Assembly: GCA_014879855.1 (NCBI GenBank) | Contig: JACSRH010000068.1 | Span: 1 to 10,638, forward strand | Source: Caldilineaceae bacterium | GTDB taxonomy: Bacteria; Chloroflexota; Anaerolineae; Caldilineales; Caldilineaceae | DNA length: 10,638 bases | Direction: 5' to 3' | In this document: in pieces, positions 1 through 4,578 of the stretch | Position numbering within the stretch: position 1 is the stretch's first letter | Layout of the letters: each line of letters begins with the position of its first letter | Program-made: the position numbers and the translations under genes | The notes under the pieces: generated by a model | The model's database searches: none | What the model was told of the DNA's origin: nothing | The model's input: the letters and a program-made list of their open reading frames with translations, nothing else

Positions 1-566
1 GCTGGGAGCAGCGCCGGCCCATCGCCAACCGCCCACGCGAGCGTGTCACCTGGCCCGAGGTCGTGGCCTTCTGCCGCTGGCTGACCGCGCAGGCGCAGCC
101 GCGCCCGGATCTGCTGCCCGACCCGGCGCTGGCCGCGCGGCTCGACGCCGGCTGGTCCATCCGCCTGCCCACGGAGGCGGAATGGGTCAAGGCCGCGCGC
201 GGCTGGGATGACCGCCTCTACCCGTGGGGCGGGCAGGCGTACGAGTCCGGCCGCGCCAACGTGGACGAGAGCAAACAAGGTGGCGGGCAGCACAACTTGC
301 AGGAGACCGCGGCCGTAGGCATGTACCCGCACGGCGCCTCGCCTTTTGGTGTGGAGGAGATGAGCGGCAGCGTGTGGGAGTACTGCCTGAACAAGTACGA
401 AGACCCTGCCGATCTGGATTTGGCCGGCGACGATCGTCGCGCCGTGCGCGGCGGGTCGTGGTACAGCAACCCCGACTGGGCGTCCGTGGCGGCCCGGGAC
501 GTCGACCTCGGCTACGACAACTACTACGGCTTCCGGGTGGTCTGTGCGGCGTCCCCATCGCTCTGA
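1..566 (+). CDS. DGR target protein, FGE-sulfatase/C-type-lectin fold, 3' part only
   Basis: The gene enters from the left edge; the first whole codon is at base 3 and the frame is open to the TGA at 564-566. The reading resembles the C-terminal half of formylglycine-generating-enzyme (SUMF1-like) domains: an RVTWPEVVAFCRWL stretch, IRLPTEAEWVKAARG, YPWGG, a GSVWEYC segment, RGGSW and a terminal GFRVVCA. DGR target proteins often use this C-type-lectin-like fold, with the variable residues near the C-terminus. Here the variable repeat occupies the last codons before GFRVV and reads VDLGYDNYY. The cysteines that catalytic FGE carries just after GGS are absent (GGSWYSNPDW), so a binding scaffold is more likely than an enzyme. 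The N-terminus, which may carry an effector or secretion signal, lies outside the window. A GTG at base 63 is internal, not the start. Confidence 0.9.
   Translation, partial: WEQRRPIANRPRERVTWPEVVAFCRWLTAQAQPRPDLLPDPALAARLDAGWSIRLPTEAEWVKAARGWDDRLYPWGGQAYESGRANVDESKQGGGQHNLQETAAVGMYPHGASPFGVEEMSGSVWEYCLNKYEDPADLDLAGDDRRAVRGGSWYSNPDWASVAARDVDLGYDNYYGFRVVCAASPSL
481..554 (+). repeat. DGR variable repeat (VR)
   Basis: This 74-bp segment at the 3' end of the target gene matches the downstream template repeat at 736-815. The first 20 bp and the last 27 bp are identical. The central 27 bp differ by substitutions at 502, 507, 511, 513, 522 and 525, each opposite an adenine in the template, and by a 6-bp gap opposite the (AAC)n run. 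The invariant 27-bp 3' segment, GGCTTCC through GCGTCC, contains no adenine and is the natural candidate for the initiation-of-mutagenic-homing (IMH) sequence. One more position just outside (c555 against a816) also fits an adenine change before the similarity fades. The variable codons read V D L G Y D N Y Y, rich in tyrosine as in other DGR binding sites. Confidence 0.93.
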
Positions 567-602
567 CCTCTGTGACTCTGATCTCTGCGCTCTGGTTCTC
601 TG

Positions 603-623
603 GCCGGGCGCTATGCGCCCGGC
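603..623 (+). repeat. Inverted repeat downstream of VR, TAT loop
   Basis: A perfect 9-bp stem GCCGGGCGC/GCGCCCGGC encloses a 3-nt TAT loop, 37 bp after the target stop. Known DGRs carry a hairpin or cruciform shortly downstream of the VR that aids target recognition. This element has the right place, but its loop is TAT rather than the four-base loop described for phage BPP-1. Because there is no T-run, it could also act as a weak terminator-like structure or be a generic intergenic hairpin. Confidence 0.7.
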
Positions 624-631
624 TGGGGGGT

Positions 632-654
632 GTCGGGGGGCTATGCCCCCCGAC
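632..654 (+). repeat. Second inverted repeat downstream of VR, TAT loop
   Basis: A perfect 10-bp stem, GTCGGGGGGC/GCCCCCCGAC, again closes a TAT loop. It lies 8 bp beyond the first hairpin and has the same GC-TAT-GC apex but an otherwise different stem. A shorter GCGCG/CGCGC stem with a GTTT loop follows at 655-668. The tandem arrangement in the VR-TR spacer suggests a structural role in homing, but this is inference from position. Confidence 0.65.
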
Positions 655-661
655 GCGCGGT

Positions 662-690
662 TTCGCGCCGCCGCGCTCTTCTGGTATAGT
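662..690 (+). promoter_or_regulatory. Possible promoter for template RNA
   Basis: An extended -10 element TGGTATAGT ends at 690 (TATAGT at 685-690). A weak -35 (TTCGCG, 662-667) sits 17 bp upstream. Transcription would start near 696-698, at the foot of a 7-bp hairpin (699-719, CCGGCGG/CCGCCGG), and reach the TR about 40 nt later. It is the only promoter-like site noticed between VR and TR. The call rests on the -10 alone. Confidence 0.35.
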
Positions 691-735
691 CATAGGCGCC
701 GGCGGTGTTGTGCCGCCGGTCAGGTCATCCGGACT

Positions 736-815
736 CGTCCGTGGCGGCCCGGGACGACGACATCGACAACAACAACGACAACAACAACGGCTTCCGGGTG
801 GTCTGTGCGGCGTCC
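736..815 (+). repeat. DGR template repeat (TR)
   Basis: This is an 80-bp non-coding copy of the target gene's 3' end. Its 33-bp core has 17 adenines and, read in the VR frame, encodes DDIDNNNDNNN before the constant GFRVV. Seven of the eleven core codons are AAC; randomising their adenines yields many residues but no stop codon, a hallmark of DGR templates. Outside the core, only one adenine (754) occurs. Of 13 core adenines alignable to the VR, six differ in the VR and seven are kept; no non-adenine position differs. The two surplus AAC codons (for example 771-776) have no VR counterpart. It lies in the same orientation as the target and RT genes. Confidence 0.95.
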
Positions 816-836
816 ACATGCTTCTGTCCCTTCTCC

Positions 837-856
837 AGCCGCCATGTGTGGCGGCT
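837..856 (+). repeat. Hairpin just downstream of TR
   Basis: A perfect 8-bp stem, AGCCGCCA/TGGCGGCT, with a 4-nt TGTG loop lies 21 bp after the TR. In the template RNA it could help fix the cDNA start or Avd/RT binding, an inference from location. It has no T-tract, so a terminator role is unlikely. Confidence 0.55.
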
Positions 857-1042
857 CCAGCAATGCGGCGCGAGGGTAGAGCGAGTTGCCAACTAGCCCT
901 ACGCTTTCGCCGCCGAGGTGGAGGAGAAGCATGGCGCCGGGTGGTCTGGTCTGCACGCAGCAAGTGGCGGTCCGGGGGGCGCTGCCCGCGTCAGGCACAT
1001 ACAAAAGCCGGGGCGCCCGGTACGCCGGCGTCCCGCCCCCCA

Positions 1043-1075
1043 AGAAACCGAGTTTCTTGGAGAAACTCGGTTTCT
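1043..1075. repeat. Perfect 15-bp inverted repeat between TR and avd
   Basis: Arms 1043-1057 and 1061-1075 (AGAAACCGAGTTTCT and its complement) are separated by TGG. Each arm is itself nearly palindromic (GAAAC-CGA-GTTTC), giving a compact nested structure 11 bp beyond the avd stop. It could end avd transcription on the minus strand, although no T-run follows, or be a dispersed genomic repeat of the GAAACCGnGTTTC type. Confidence 0.6.
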
Positions 1076-1086
1076 CGTGCGCTGAC

Positions 1087-1428
1087 TCACCCGCGCGTCT
1101 GGCGCAGCCAGCCGCCCAGCAACATGCCGATTTCCGCCACCAGCTTGCTGGCGTGCGCGTATGGGCCGCTGTCGAGCCAGCCCCATTCGTGCGCCAGGCG
1201 CAGGTAGAGGCGCAGCTTGTTCAGGTGCGCGTCGGCGGTCTGTAAGTGGTTGAGCCGCGTGCGTCCGCTATGGGCGTTGGCCAAAAAAATCGTCTCCTGA
1301 AAATCGAGCGCCGCATCCTGCAAGCGTTTGGTCATCACGAAGCGCTGTGCCTTGGGGAATCGCTCGCAGTGCGGCAGCAGCCATTGCAACATCGCCGCCG
1401 TTTTGGTGAATATGACCATCTCTTCCAT
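1087..1428 (-). CDS. avd: Avd, DGR accessory variability determinant
   Basis: This 113-residue protein matches the Avd/four-helix-bundle (bAvd-like) family. It shows MEEMVIFTKTAAMLQWLLPHC, then PKAQRFVMTKRLQDAALDF, then a KLRLYLRLAHEWGWL helix and a C-terminal AEIGMLLGGWLRQT. In characterised DGRs Avd is a basic pentamer that binds the RT and template RNA and is needed for mutagenic homing. The start at 1428 is chosen because GGAGG sits five bases upstream of the ATG; an in-frame ATG at 1440 lacks such a site. Length fits the family. It is transcribed opposite to target, TR and RT, which is unusual since avd is commonly co-oriented with the RT. Its 5' end overlaps the proposed RT start by 17 bp. 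Confidence 0.93.
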   Translation of the reverse strand: MEEMVIFTKTAAMLQWLLPHCERFPKAQRFVMTKRLQDAALDFQETIFLANAHSGRTRLNHLQTADAHLNKLRLYLRLAHEWGWLDSGPYAHASKLVAEIGMLLGGWLRQTRG

Positions 1429-2530
1429 GTATGCCTCCATCTGTGAATGGGAAAACCTGTGGCTGGCGTGGCGCAAGGCCCGGCGCGGCAAGCGCGCCAC
1501 GCGGTCGGCCGCGGCCTTCGAGTTCCAGGTTGCCGACCGGCTGGTGGCGTTGCAGGATGACCTCCTGGCAAAGCGCTACCGGCCCGGCCCATACGTCCAT
1601 TTCACCATCCATGAGCCAAAACGGCGAACCATCAGCGCGTCGCCCTTTGGCGATCGTGTCGTGCACCATGCCCTGTGCAACGTCATCGAGCCGCACTTCG
1701 AGGCGCGCTTCCACCCGCACAGCTACGCCAACCGCCGCGGCAAGGGCACGCACGCCGCCATCGACCAGGCACAGCACTTTGCGCGCCGCCATCTTTACGT
1801 GCTGCGCATGGACATCGTGCAGCATTTCCCCTCGCTCGACCATGCCGTGCTGCGCGCAGCCATCGCCCGCGTTGTCACGGATACCGATACGCTGTGGCTG
1901 GTCGACACGATCCTGGCGAGCGGCGCCGGTGTGCTGGCCAATGCCTACGACATGGTCTACTTCCCCGGCGACAACTTGTTGGCGGCGACGCGCCCGCGCG
2001 GACTGCCTATCGGCAACCTGACCTCGCAGTTCTGGTCAAATATCTACCTGGATCAACTGGACTGGTTTGTCACGCACCGGCTGGGCTGCCGCGCGTACCT
2101 GCGTTATGTGGACGACTTCGCGCTCTTTGCCGACAGCAAACGACAGTTGTGGGCGTGGAAGGCCGCCATCATGGCGTACTTGGCGACGCTGCGGCTGACC
2201 GTACACGAGCGGGCGGCGCAGGTGCAGCCGGTGGTGGCGGGGATTCCGTGGCTCGGCTTCGTCGTCTACCCAACGCACCGGCTGCTCAAGCGGCGCAACG
2301 TCGTGCGCTTTTCCCGGCGCTTTGCGCGCAAGCTCGCCCGCGTGCGCGCCGGCGAGATCGGCGCCGCCCGCCTCACTGCGAGCGTACAGGGCTGGGTCAA
2401 CCACGTGCGCTGGGGCAACACATGGGGGCTGCGGCGGAGGCTGCTACGGTCAAACGTGCAGTCATCAGTGAGATTGTTAAAGTCCACTGGTTTGAAGCAC
2501 ACGGCATCGGTCGTCGCGAAGAAAAGGTAA
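1412..2530 (+). CDS. DGR reverse transcriptase
   Basis: A 372-residue retron/group II-like RT of the DGR clade. Seen motifs: ENLWLAWRKARRGKR at the N-terminus, RRTISASPFGDRVVHHALC, the first catalytic aspartate in LRMDIVQHFPSLDH (D134), then GLPIGNLTSQFWSNIYLDQLD (197 onward) with the IGxxxSQ signature of DGR enzymes, and the active-site YVDD (232-235) within LRYVDDFALFAD. The C-terminal thumb contains GWVNHVRWGNT. The role is error-prone copying of TR RNA at adenines into cDNA that replaces the VR. The start is uncertain: ATG 1412 has only a tight GGTGA before it, ATG 1427 has nothing. 1412 is preferred because it gives a normal-length lead into the first conserved motif; a TTG at 1328 would lie deep inside avd. 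All catalytic residues are present. Confidence 0.95.
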   Translation: MTISSMYASICEWENLWLAWRKARRGKRATRSAAAFEFQVADRLVALQDDLLAKRYRPGPYVHFTIHEPKRRTISASPFGDRVVHHALCNVIEPHFEARFHPHSYANRRGKGTHAAIDQAQHFARRHLYVLRMDIVQHFPSLDHAVLRAAIARVVTDTDTLWLVDTILASGAGVLANAYDMVYFPGDNLLAATRPRGLPIGNLTSQFWSNIYLDQLDWFVTHRLGCRAYLRYVDDFALFADSKRQLWAWKAAIMAYLATLRLTVHERAAQVQPVVAGIPWLGFVVYPTHRLLKRRNVVRFSRRFARKLARVRAGEIGAARLTASVQGWVNHVRWGNTWGLRRRLLRSNVQSSVRLLKSTGLKHTASVVAKKR

Positions 2531-2546
2531 AACGGGAGATCGAACG

Positions 2547-2882
2547 ATGAGTCCAGTAAAAGTGCGCTATGTTCTTTGCGAAAACCACGCCGGCTACGCC
2601 GCGTCGCTGACGCCGCAGCGTGTTTACGAAGTGATCCCCGATCCGGCTGAGGCCAATGGCATGGTGCGCGTGATCGACGACACCGGCGAAGACTATCTTT
2701 TCGAGGCAGATCTCTTTCGGGAACTCGATGACCTGACGGGCGTAGCGACCGAAGTGACGGTCGGCCTGACCTGGCCGATGAAGACGGCGATTCACCGGAT
2801 CGCCAGCCAGCGCGGCATCAGCATGAGCGCGCGGATCCGCGAGTGGAACGACGAACACCTGGACTTGCCAAGCTCCGCTTGA
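2547..2882 (+). CDS. Small hypothetical protein after DGR RT
   Basis: A 111-residue protein starting 16 bp after the RT stop, with GGGAG eight bases before its ATG, so probably co-transcribed and separately initiated. I do not recognise a named family. The first half (VRYVLCENHAGYAASLTPQR through GEDYLFEADLFREL) looks like a small all-beta SH3-like domain of the kind seen in many bacterial hypotheticals. The C-terminal part, VTVGLTWPMKTAIHRIASQRGISMSARIREW, resembles a ribbon-helix-helix DNA-binding motif: one strand followed by two helices with a GIS turn. If so, it could regulate the RT unit or act at the DNA during homing. Alternatively it is an unrelated resident gene. There is no signal peptide or membrane segment. 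Confidence 0.75.
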   Translation: MSPVKVRYVLCENHAGYAASLTPQRVYEVIPDPAEANGMVRVIDDTGEDYLFEADLFRELDDLTGVATEVTVGLTWPMKTAIHRIASQRGISMSARIREWNDEHLDLPSSA

Positions 2883-3318
2883 CCACTGGCCGGCCTCTTC
2901 CTGGCAGGGGGTCGTCTACTCTTTCCGCACCCATCATTGACCTGCGCGATGTCGTCAAGCGCTTTACCGTCGGCGGCAGCGAAATCGAAGTTCAGTTCTT
3001 CCAACTGCTGCCCGCGCTGACGCTGCGCAAGAACGTCATTCTGCCCATGGCCCTGGCCGGCAAGCGCCTGGCCTACGGATAGCACGCGAATGGCGCGGAT
3101 GTTCGCTGATCTGATTTGATCCGCGCGCGTCCGCGTGCTGCGCGTTCCACTGGCATGACGCAAACAGGCCCTACCCGAACTGCCGTCCGGCTTCTACCCG
3201 AACGGTGGATGCTGCGCGCCCACAGCCTGTGCCAAAGTGAAAGCGTATCATTAGCACAGTCGAACCGAGGGTGCGGCGCAATGCGCCAGCCCTCACTGAT
3301 AGAGCACAAGGAGCCACT
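2883..3318. other. Gene-poor stretch between DGR unit and protease gene
   Basis: It holds only the ABC ATPase remnant described separately and non-coding sequence. A short inverted repeat, CTGTGC (3227-3232) with GCACAG (3254-3259), brackets a TATCAT (3246-3251) that might be a -10 for the protease gene, but no convincing -35 was found. A small GGCGC/GCGCC hairpin lies at 3275-3287. Confidence 0.5.
2927..3082 (+). pseudogene. Internally deleted ABC transporter ATPase (MacB/LolD-type) remnant
   Basis: The reading APIIDLRDVVKRFTVGGSEI is the usual N-terminus of MacB/LolD-type ATP-binding subunits. It runs directly into VQFFQLLPALTLRKNVILPM, which is the Q-loop region normally found about 70 residues later (VFQxFQLLPxLTxxENVxLP). 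The Walker A loop between them is missing. After AGKRLAYG, where intact family members continue, a TAG stops the frame, and the signature motif, Walker B and H-loop are absent. No start codon or ribosome site belongs to it. It is therefore a remnant of about 50 codons left by an in-frame deletion plus loss of the 3' part, with no ATPase activity expected. Confidence 0.85.
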
Positions 3319-4212
3319 ATGTCGGACGTATTGCAATCTCTTTCAGAGGCGATGGCGAACCTGGCCGAGCGCGGCGGCGCCAGCGTGGTGCGCGTCGAGG
3401 CGCGCAGCCGTTTTCCCGCCAGCGGCGTGATCTACCGCGCGGACGGGGTGATCGTCACTTCCAACCACGGCGTTGAACGCGACGACGAGCTGCGCATCGG
3501 CTTGCCCGGCGGCGACAGTGTAGCCGCGGAGCTGGCCGGCCGCGACCCTGGCACGGATCTCGCTGTGCTGCGCGTGGCCGGCAGCGCGTTGAGCGCCGCG
3601 AGTTGGGTCGATGCCAGTGAGCTGCGCGTCGGCCACCTGATCCTGGCGTTGGGCCGGCCCGGCCAGAGCATCCAGGCCACACTGGGCGTGGTCAGCGCGT
3701 TGGGCAAGGCGTGGCGCACCGGCGGCGGCGGCGAGGTCGACCGCTATCTCCAGACCGATGTCGTGATGTATCCCGGCTTTTCGGGTGGGCCGCTGGTGGC
3801 CGCGGACGGGCGCATCGCCGGCGTCAACTCCTCGGCGCTGGTGCGCGGGGTCAGCGTGACCATCCCAGCGGGCACAGTTCAGCGCGTCGTCGAGACGCTG
3901 CTGGTGCATGGACACATGCCGCGCGGCTATCTCGGCGTGGGATTGCAGCCGGTGCGGCTGGATCCCGGCTTGCAGGAAAGCCTGGGCCAGCCGACCGGGC
4001 TGATGTTGCTGTCCGTCGAAGCGGATGGCCCGGCCGCGCAGGGCGGGCTGCTGCAAGGCGATGTGCTGGTGACGCTCGATGGTCTCGCGGTGCGCCAGAT
4101 CGACGATCTGCAGGCGCTGCTGGCGGGCGAGCGTGTGGGCAAGGCAGTGACCGTGCGCTTTGCGCGCGCCGGCGCTCTCCACGAAACAACCGTCACCGTG
4201 GGTCAGAAGTAA
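3319..4212 (+). CDS. HtrA-like trypsin-fold serine protease with PDZ domain
   Basis: A 297-residue S1C (HtrA/Deg) family protein. The protease domain spans about residues 20-195 with the catalytic triad visible: H50 in VIVTSNHGV, D80 in DPGTDLAVLRV and S155 in GFSGGPLV. The common family motif is GNSGGPL, so the residue before the serine is Phe instead of Asn. A single PDZ domain follows, from about GYLGVGLQPV to the end, including the AAQGGLLQGDVLVTLDG segment. AAGGAG lies five bases before the ATG, fixing the start. Unlike typical HtrA/DegP there is no signal peptide or N-terminal membrane anchor, so it is predicted to be cytoplasmic. Role in protein quality control is family knowledge; the substrate is unknown. 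It appears monocistronic. Confidence 0.93.
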   Translation: MSDVLQSLSEAMANLAERGGASVVRVEARSRFPASGVIYRADGVIVTSNHGVERDDELRIGLPGGDSVAAELAGRDPGTDLAVLRVAGSALSAASWVDASELRVGHLILALGRPGQSIQATLGVVSALGKAWRTGGGGEVDRYLQTDVVMYPGFSGGPLVAADGRIAGVNSSALVRGVSVTIPAGTVQRVVETLLVHGHMPRGYLGVGLQPVRLDPGLQESLGQPTGLMLLSVEADGPAAQGGLLQGDVLVTLDGLAVRQIDDLQALLAGERVGKAVTVRFARAGALHETTVTVGQK

Positions 4213-4217
4213 ACAGA

Positions 4218-4257
4218 CTGTGCTGCGGATGACCTTGCAAGGTCATCCGCAGCACAG
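4218..4257. terminator. Perfect 40-bp palindrome after protease gene
   Basis: A continuous perfect palindrome, CTGTGCTGCGGATGACCTTG and its complement, begins 5 bp after the protease stop. In RNA it would fold into a very stable hairpin of about 18 bp. There is no T-tract on either side, so it is not a canonical intrinsic terminator. It may act as a Rho-assisted terminator or RNA-stabilising 3' stem, or as a dispersed repeat. Confidence 0.55.
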
Positions 4258-4271
4258 CACAAGCTCCTCTC

Positions 4272-4296
4272 AGAAGCTGACTTGAAAATAGTTTCT
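4272..4296. repeat. 25-bp direct repeat, left copy
   Basis: It matches 5942-5966 at 23 of 25 positions (core TTGAAAATAGTTTCT identical). The ends can pair (AGAAGCT with AGTTTCT, one G-U pair). It marks the left edge of the padR/methyltransferase segment. Confidence 0.75.
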
Positions 4297-4331
4297 TAGC
4301 GTAAAGGCGCAGAGAAGCAGAGACGCAAAGG
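4297..4331. repeat. Low-complexity GCG/CAGAG repeat
   Basis: The stretch TTAGCGTAAAGGCGCAGAGA followed by AGCAGAGACGCAAAGG consists of imperfect short units and resembles dispersed intergenic repeats that I recall from several high-GC phyla. No copy accompanies the right-hand 25-bp repeat. Confidence 0.4.
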
Positions 4332-4400
4332 TATTTTCATTGACGAATTTGGTGCGACTTCGCCTGTCCTGCGCCTCTTGCAAATCCACCAGCCCGGATA

Positions 4401-4412
4401 ACGATATATCGT
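4401..4412. promoter_or_regulatory. Palindromic operator candidate 1 upstream of padR
   Basis: ACGATATATCGT is a perfect 12-bp palindrome 11 bp upstream of the padR -35 box. It shares its CGATATATCG core with the second palindrome at 4468-4479. PadR-family repressors bind A/T-rich dyads near their own promoter, so autoregulation is the simplest reading. Confidence 0.6.
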
Positions 4413-4423
4413 AACAATACAAT

Positions 4424-4452
4424 TTGACATGGGTATCCATATCATCTACACT
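4424..4452 (+). promoter_or_regulatory. padR promoter
   Basis: A consensus -35 TTGACA (4424-4429) and a -10 TACACT (4447-4452, four of six consensus bases) are separated by exactly 17 bp. Transcription is expected from about 4459. The promoter sits between the two CGATATATCG palindromes, the second of which would lie at about +10 to +20. Confidence 0.7.
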
Positions 4453-4467
4453 GCCAGACACGATATA

Positions 4468-4479
4468 GCGATATATCGC
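4468..4479. promoter_or_regulatory. Palindromic operator candidate 2 upstream of padR
   Basis: GCGATATATCGC is a perfect 12-bp palindrome just downstream of the predicted transcription start, preceded by an extra half-site CGATATA (4461-4467). Its centre is 67 bp from that of the first palindrome. Occupancy here would block initiation or early elongation. Confidence 0.6.
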
Positions 4480-4578
4480 AATAACACAGTATGACTTGCG
4501 CCGCATCAAGCAAGCGGCCATGAGAACAAGGCATTGCCCAGAGGATGCAAGTCTCATCATCACAAAAGTGAGGATTTT

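Larger units (their letters stand above)
697..1040 (+). ncRNA. Predicted DGR template RNA (approximate ends)
   Basis: DGRs need an RNA that contains the TR and downstream spacer sequence for cDNA priming. Here that RNA would start near 697, include the TR and continue into the gene-free spacer before avd. Structure that could fold in it includes a 7-bp stem at 699-719 and an 8-bp stem with a TGTG loop at 837-856, 21 bp past the TR. The start is inferred from a -10-like site and the 3' end is unknown; the RNA could extend through to the RT gene. Confidence 0.4.
4213..4578. other. Regulatory and repeat-rich region between protease and padR genes
   Basis: This gene-free stretch contains the 40-bp palindrome after the protease gene, the first copy of a 25-bp direct repeat and a low-complexity repeat. 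The padR promoter with its two palindromes follows, then a leader of roughly 120 nt. Each is listed separately. Local A+T is clearly higher than in the genes. Confidence 0.7.

Noticed and set aside
603..654. CRISPR-like or intrinsic terminator reading of the tandem hairpins
   Set aside because: There are no regularly spaced direct repeats or spacers, and no T-run follows either stem.
765..788. (AAC)n tract as a simple microsatellite
   Set aside because: It is flanked by 20 and 27 bp identical to the VR and differs from it only at adenines, so it belongs to a DGR template.
705..896. Open frame across the TR reading a peptide with an N-rich core and GFRVVCA
   Set aside because: The coding look comes only from TR similarity to the target gene; there is no ribosome site, and the rest is not protein-like. 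It is the DGR template, not a gene.
187..963. Long minus-strand open frame over the target gene and TR
   Set aside because: It is an Arg/Pro-rich shadow frame of high-GC DNA, opposite a gene with clear family motifs.
1328..1411. TTG start giving a 400-residue RT
   Set aside because: The added 28 residues lie within avd on the other strand, match no RT motif and have no ribosome site.
3343..4182. Long minus-strand open frame opposite the protease gene
   Set aside because: It mirrors the coding frame of an S1C protease with an intact triad and has no family resemblance of its own.
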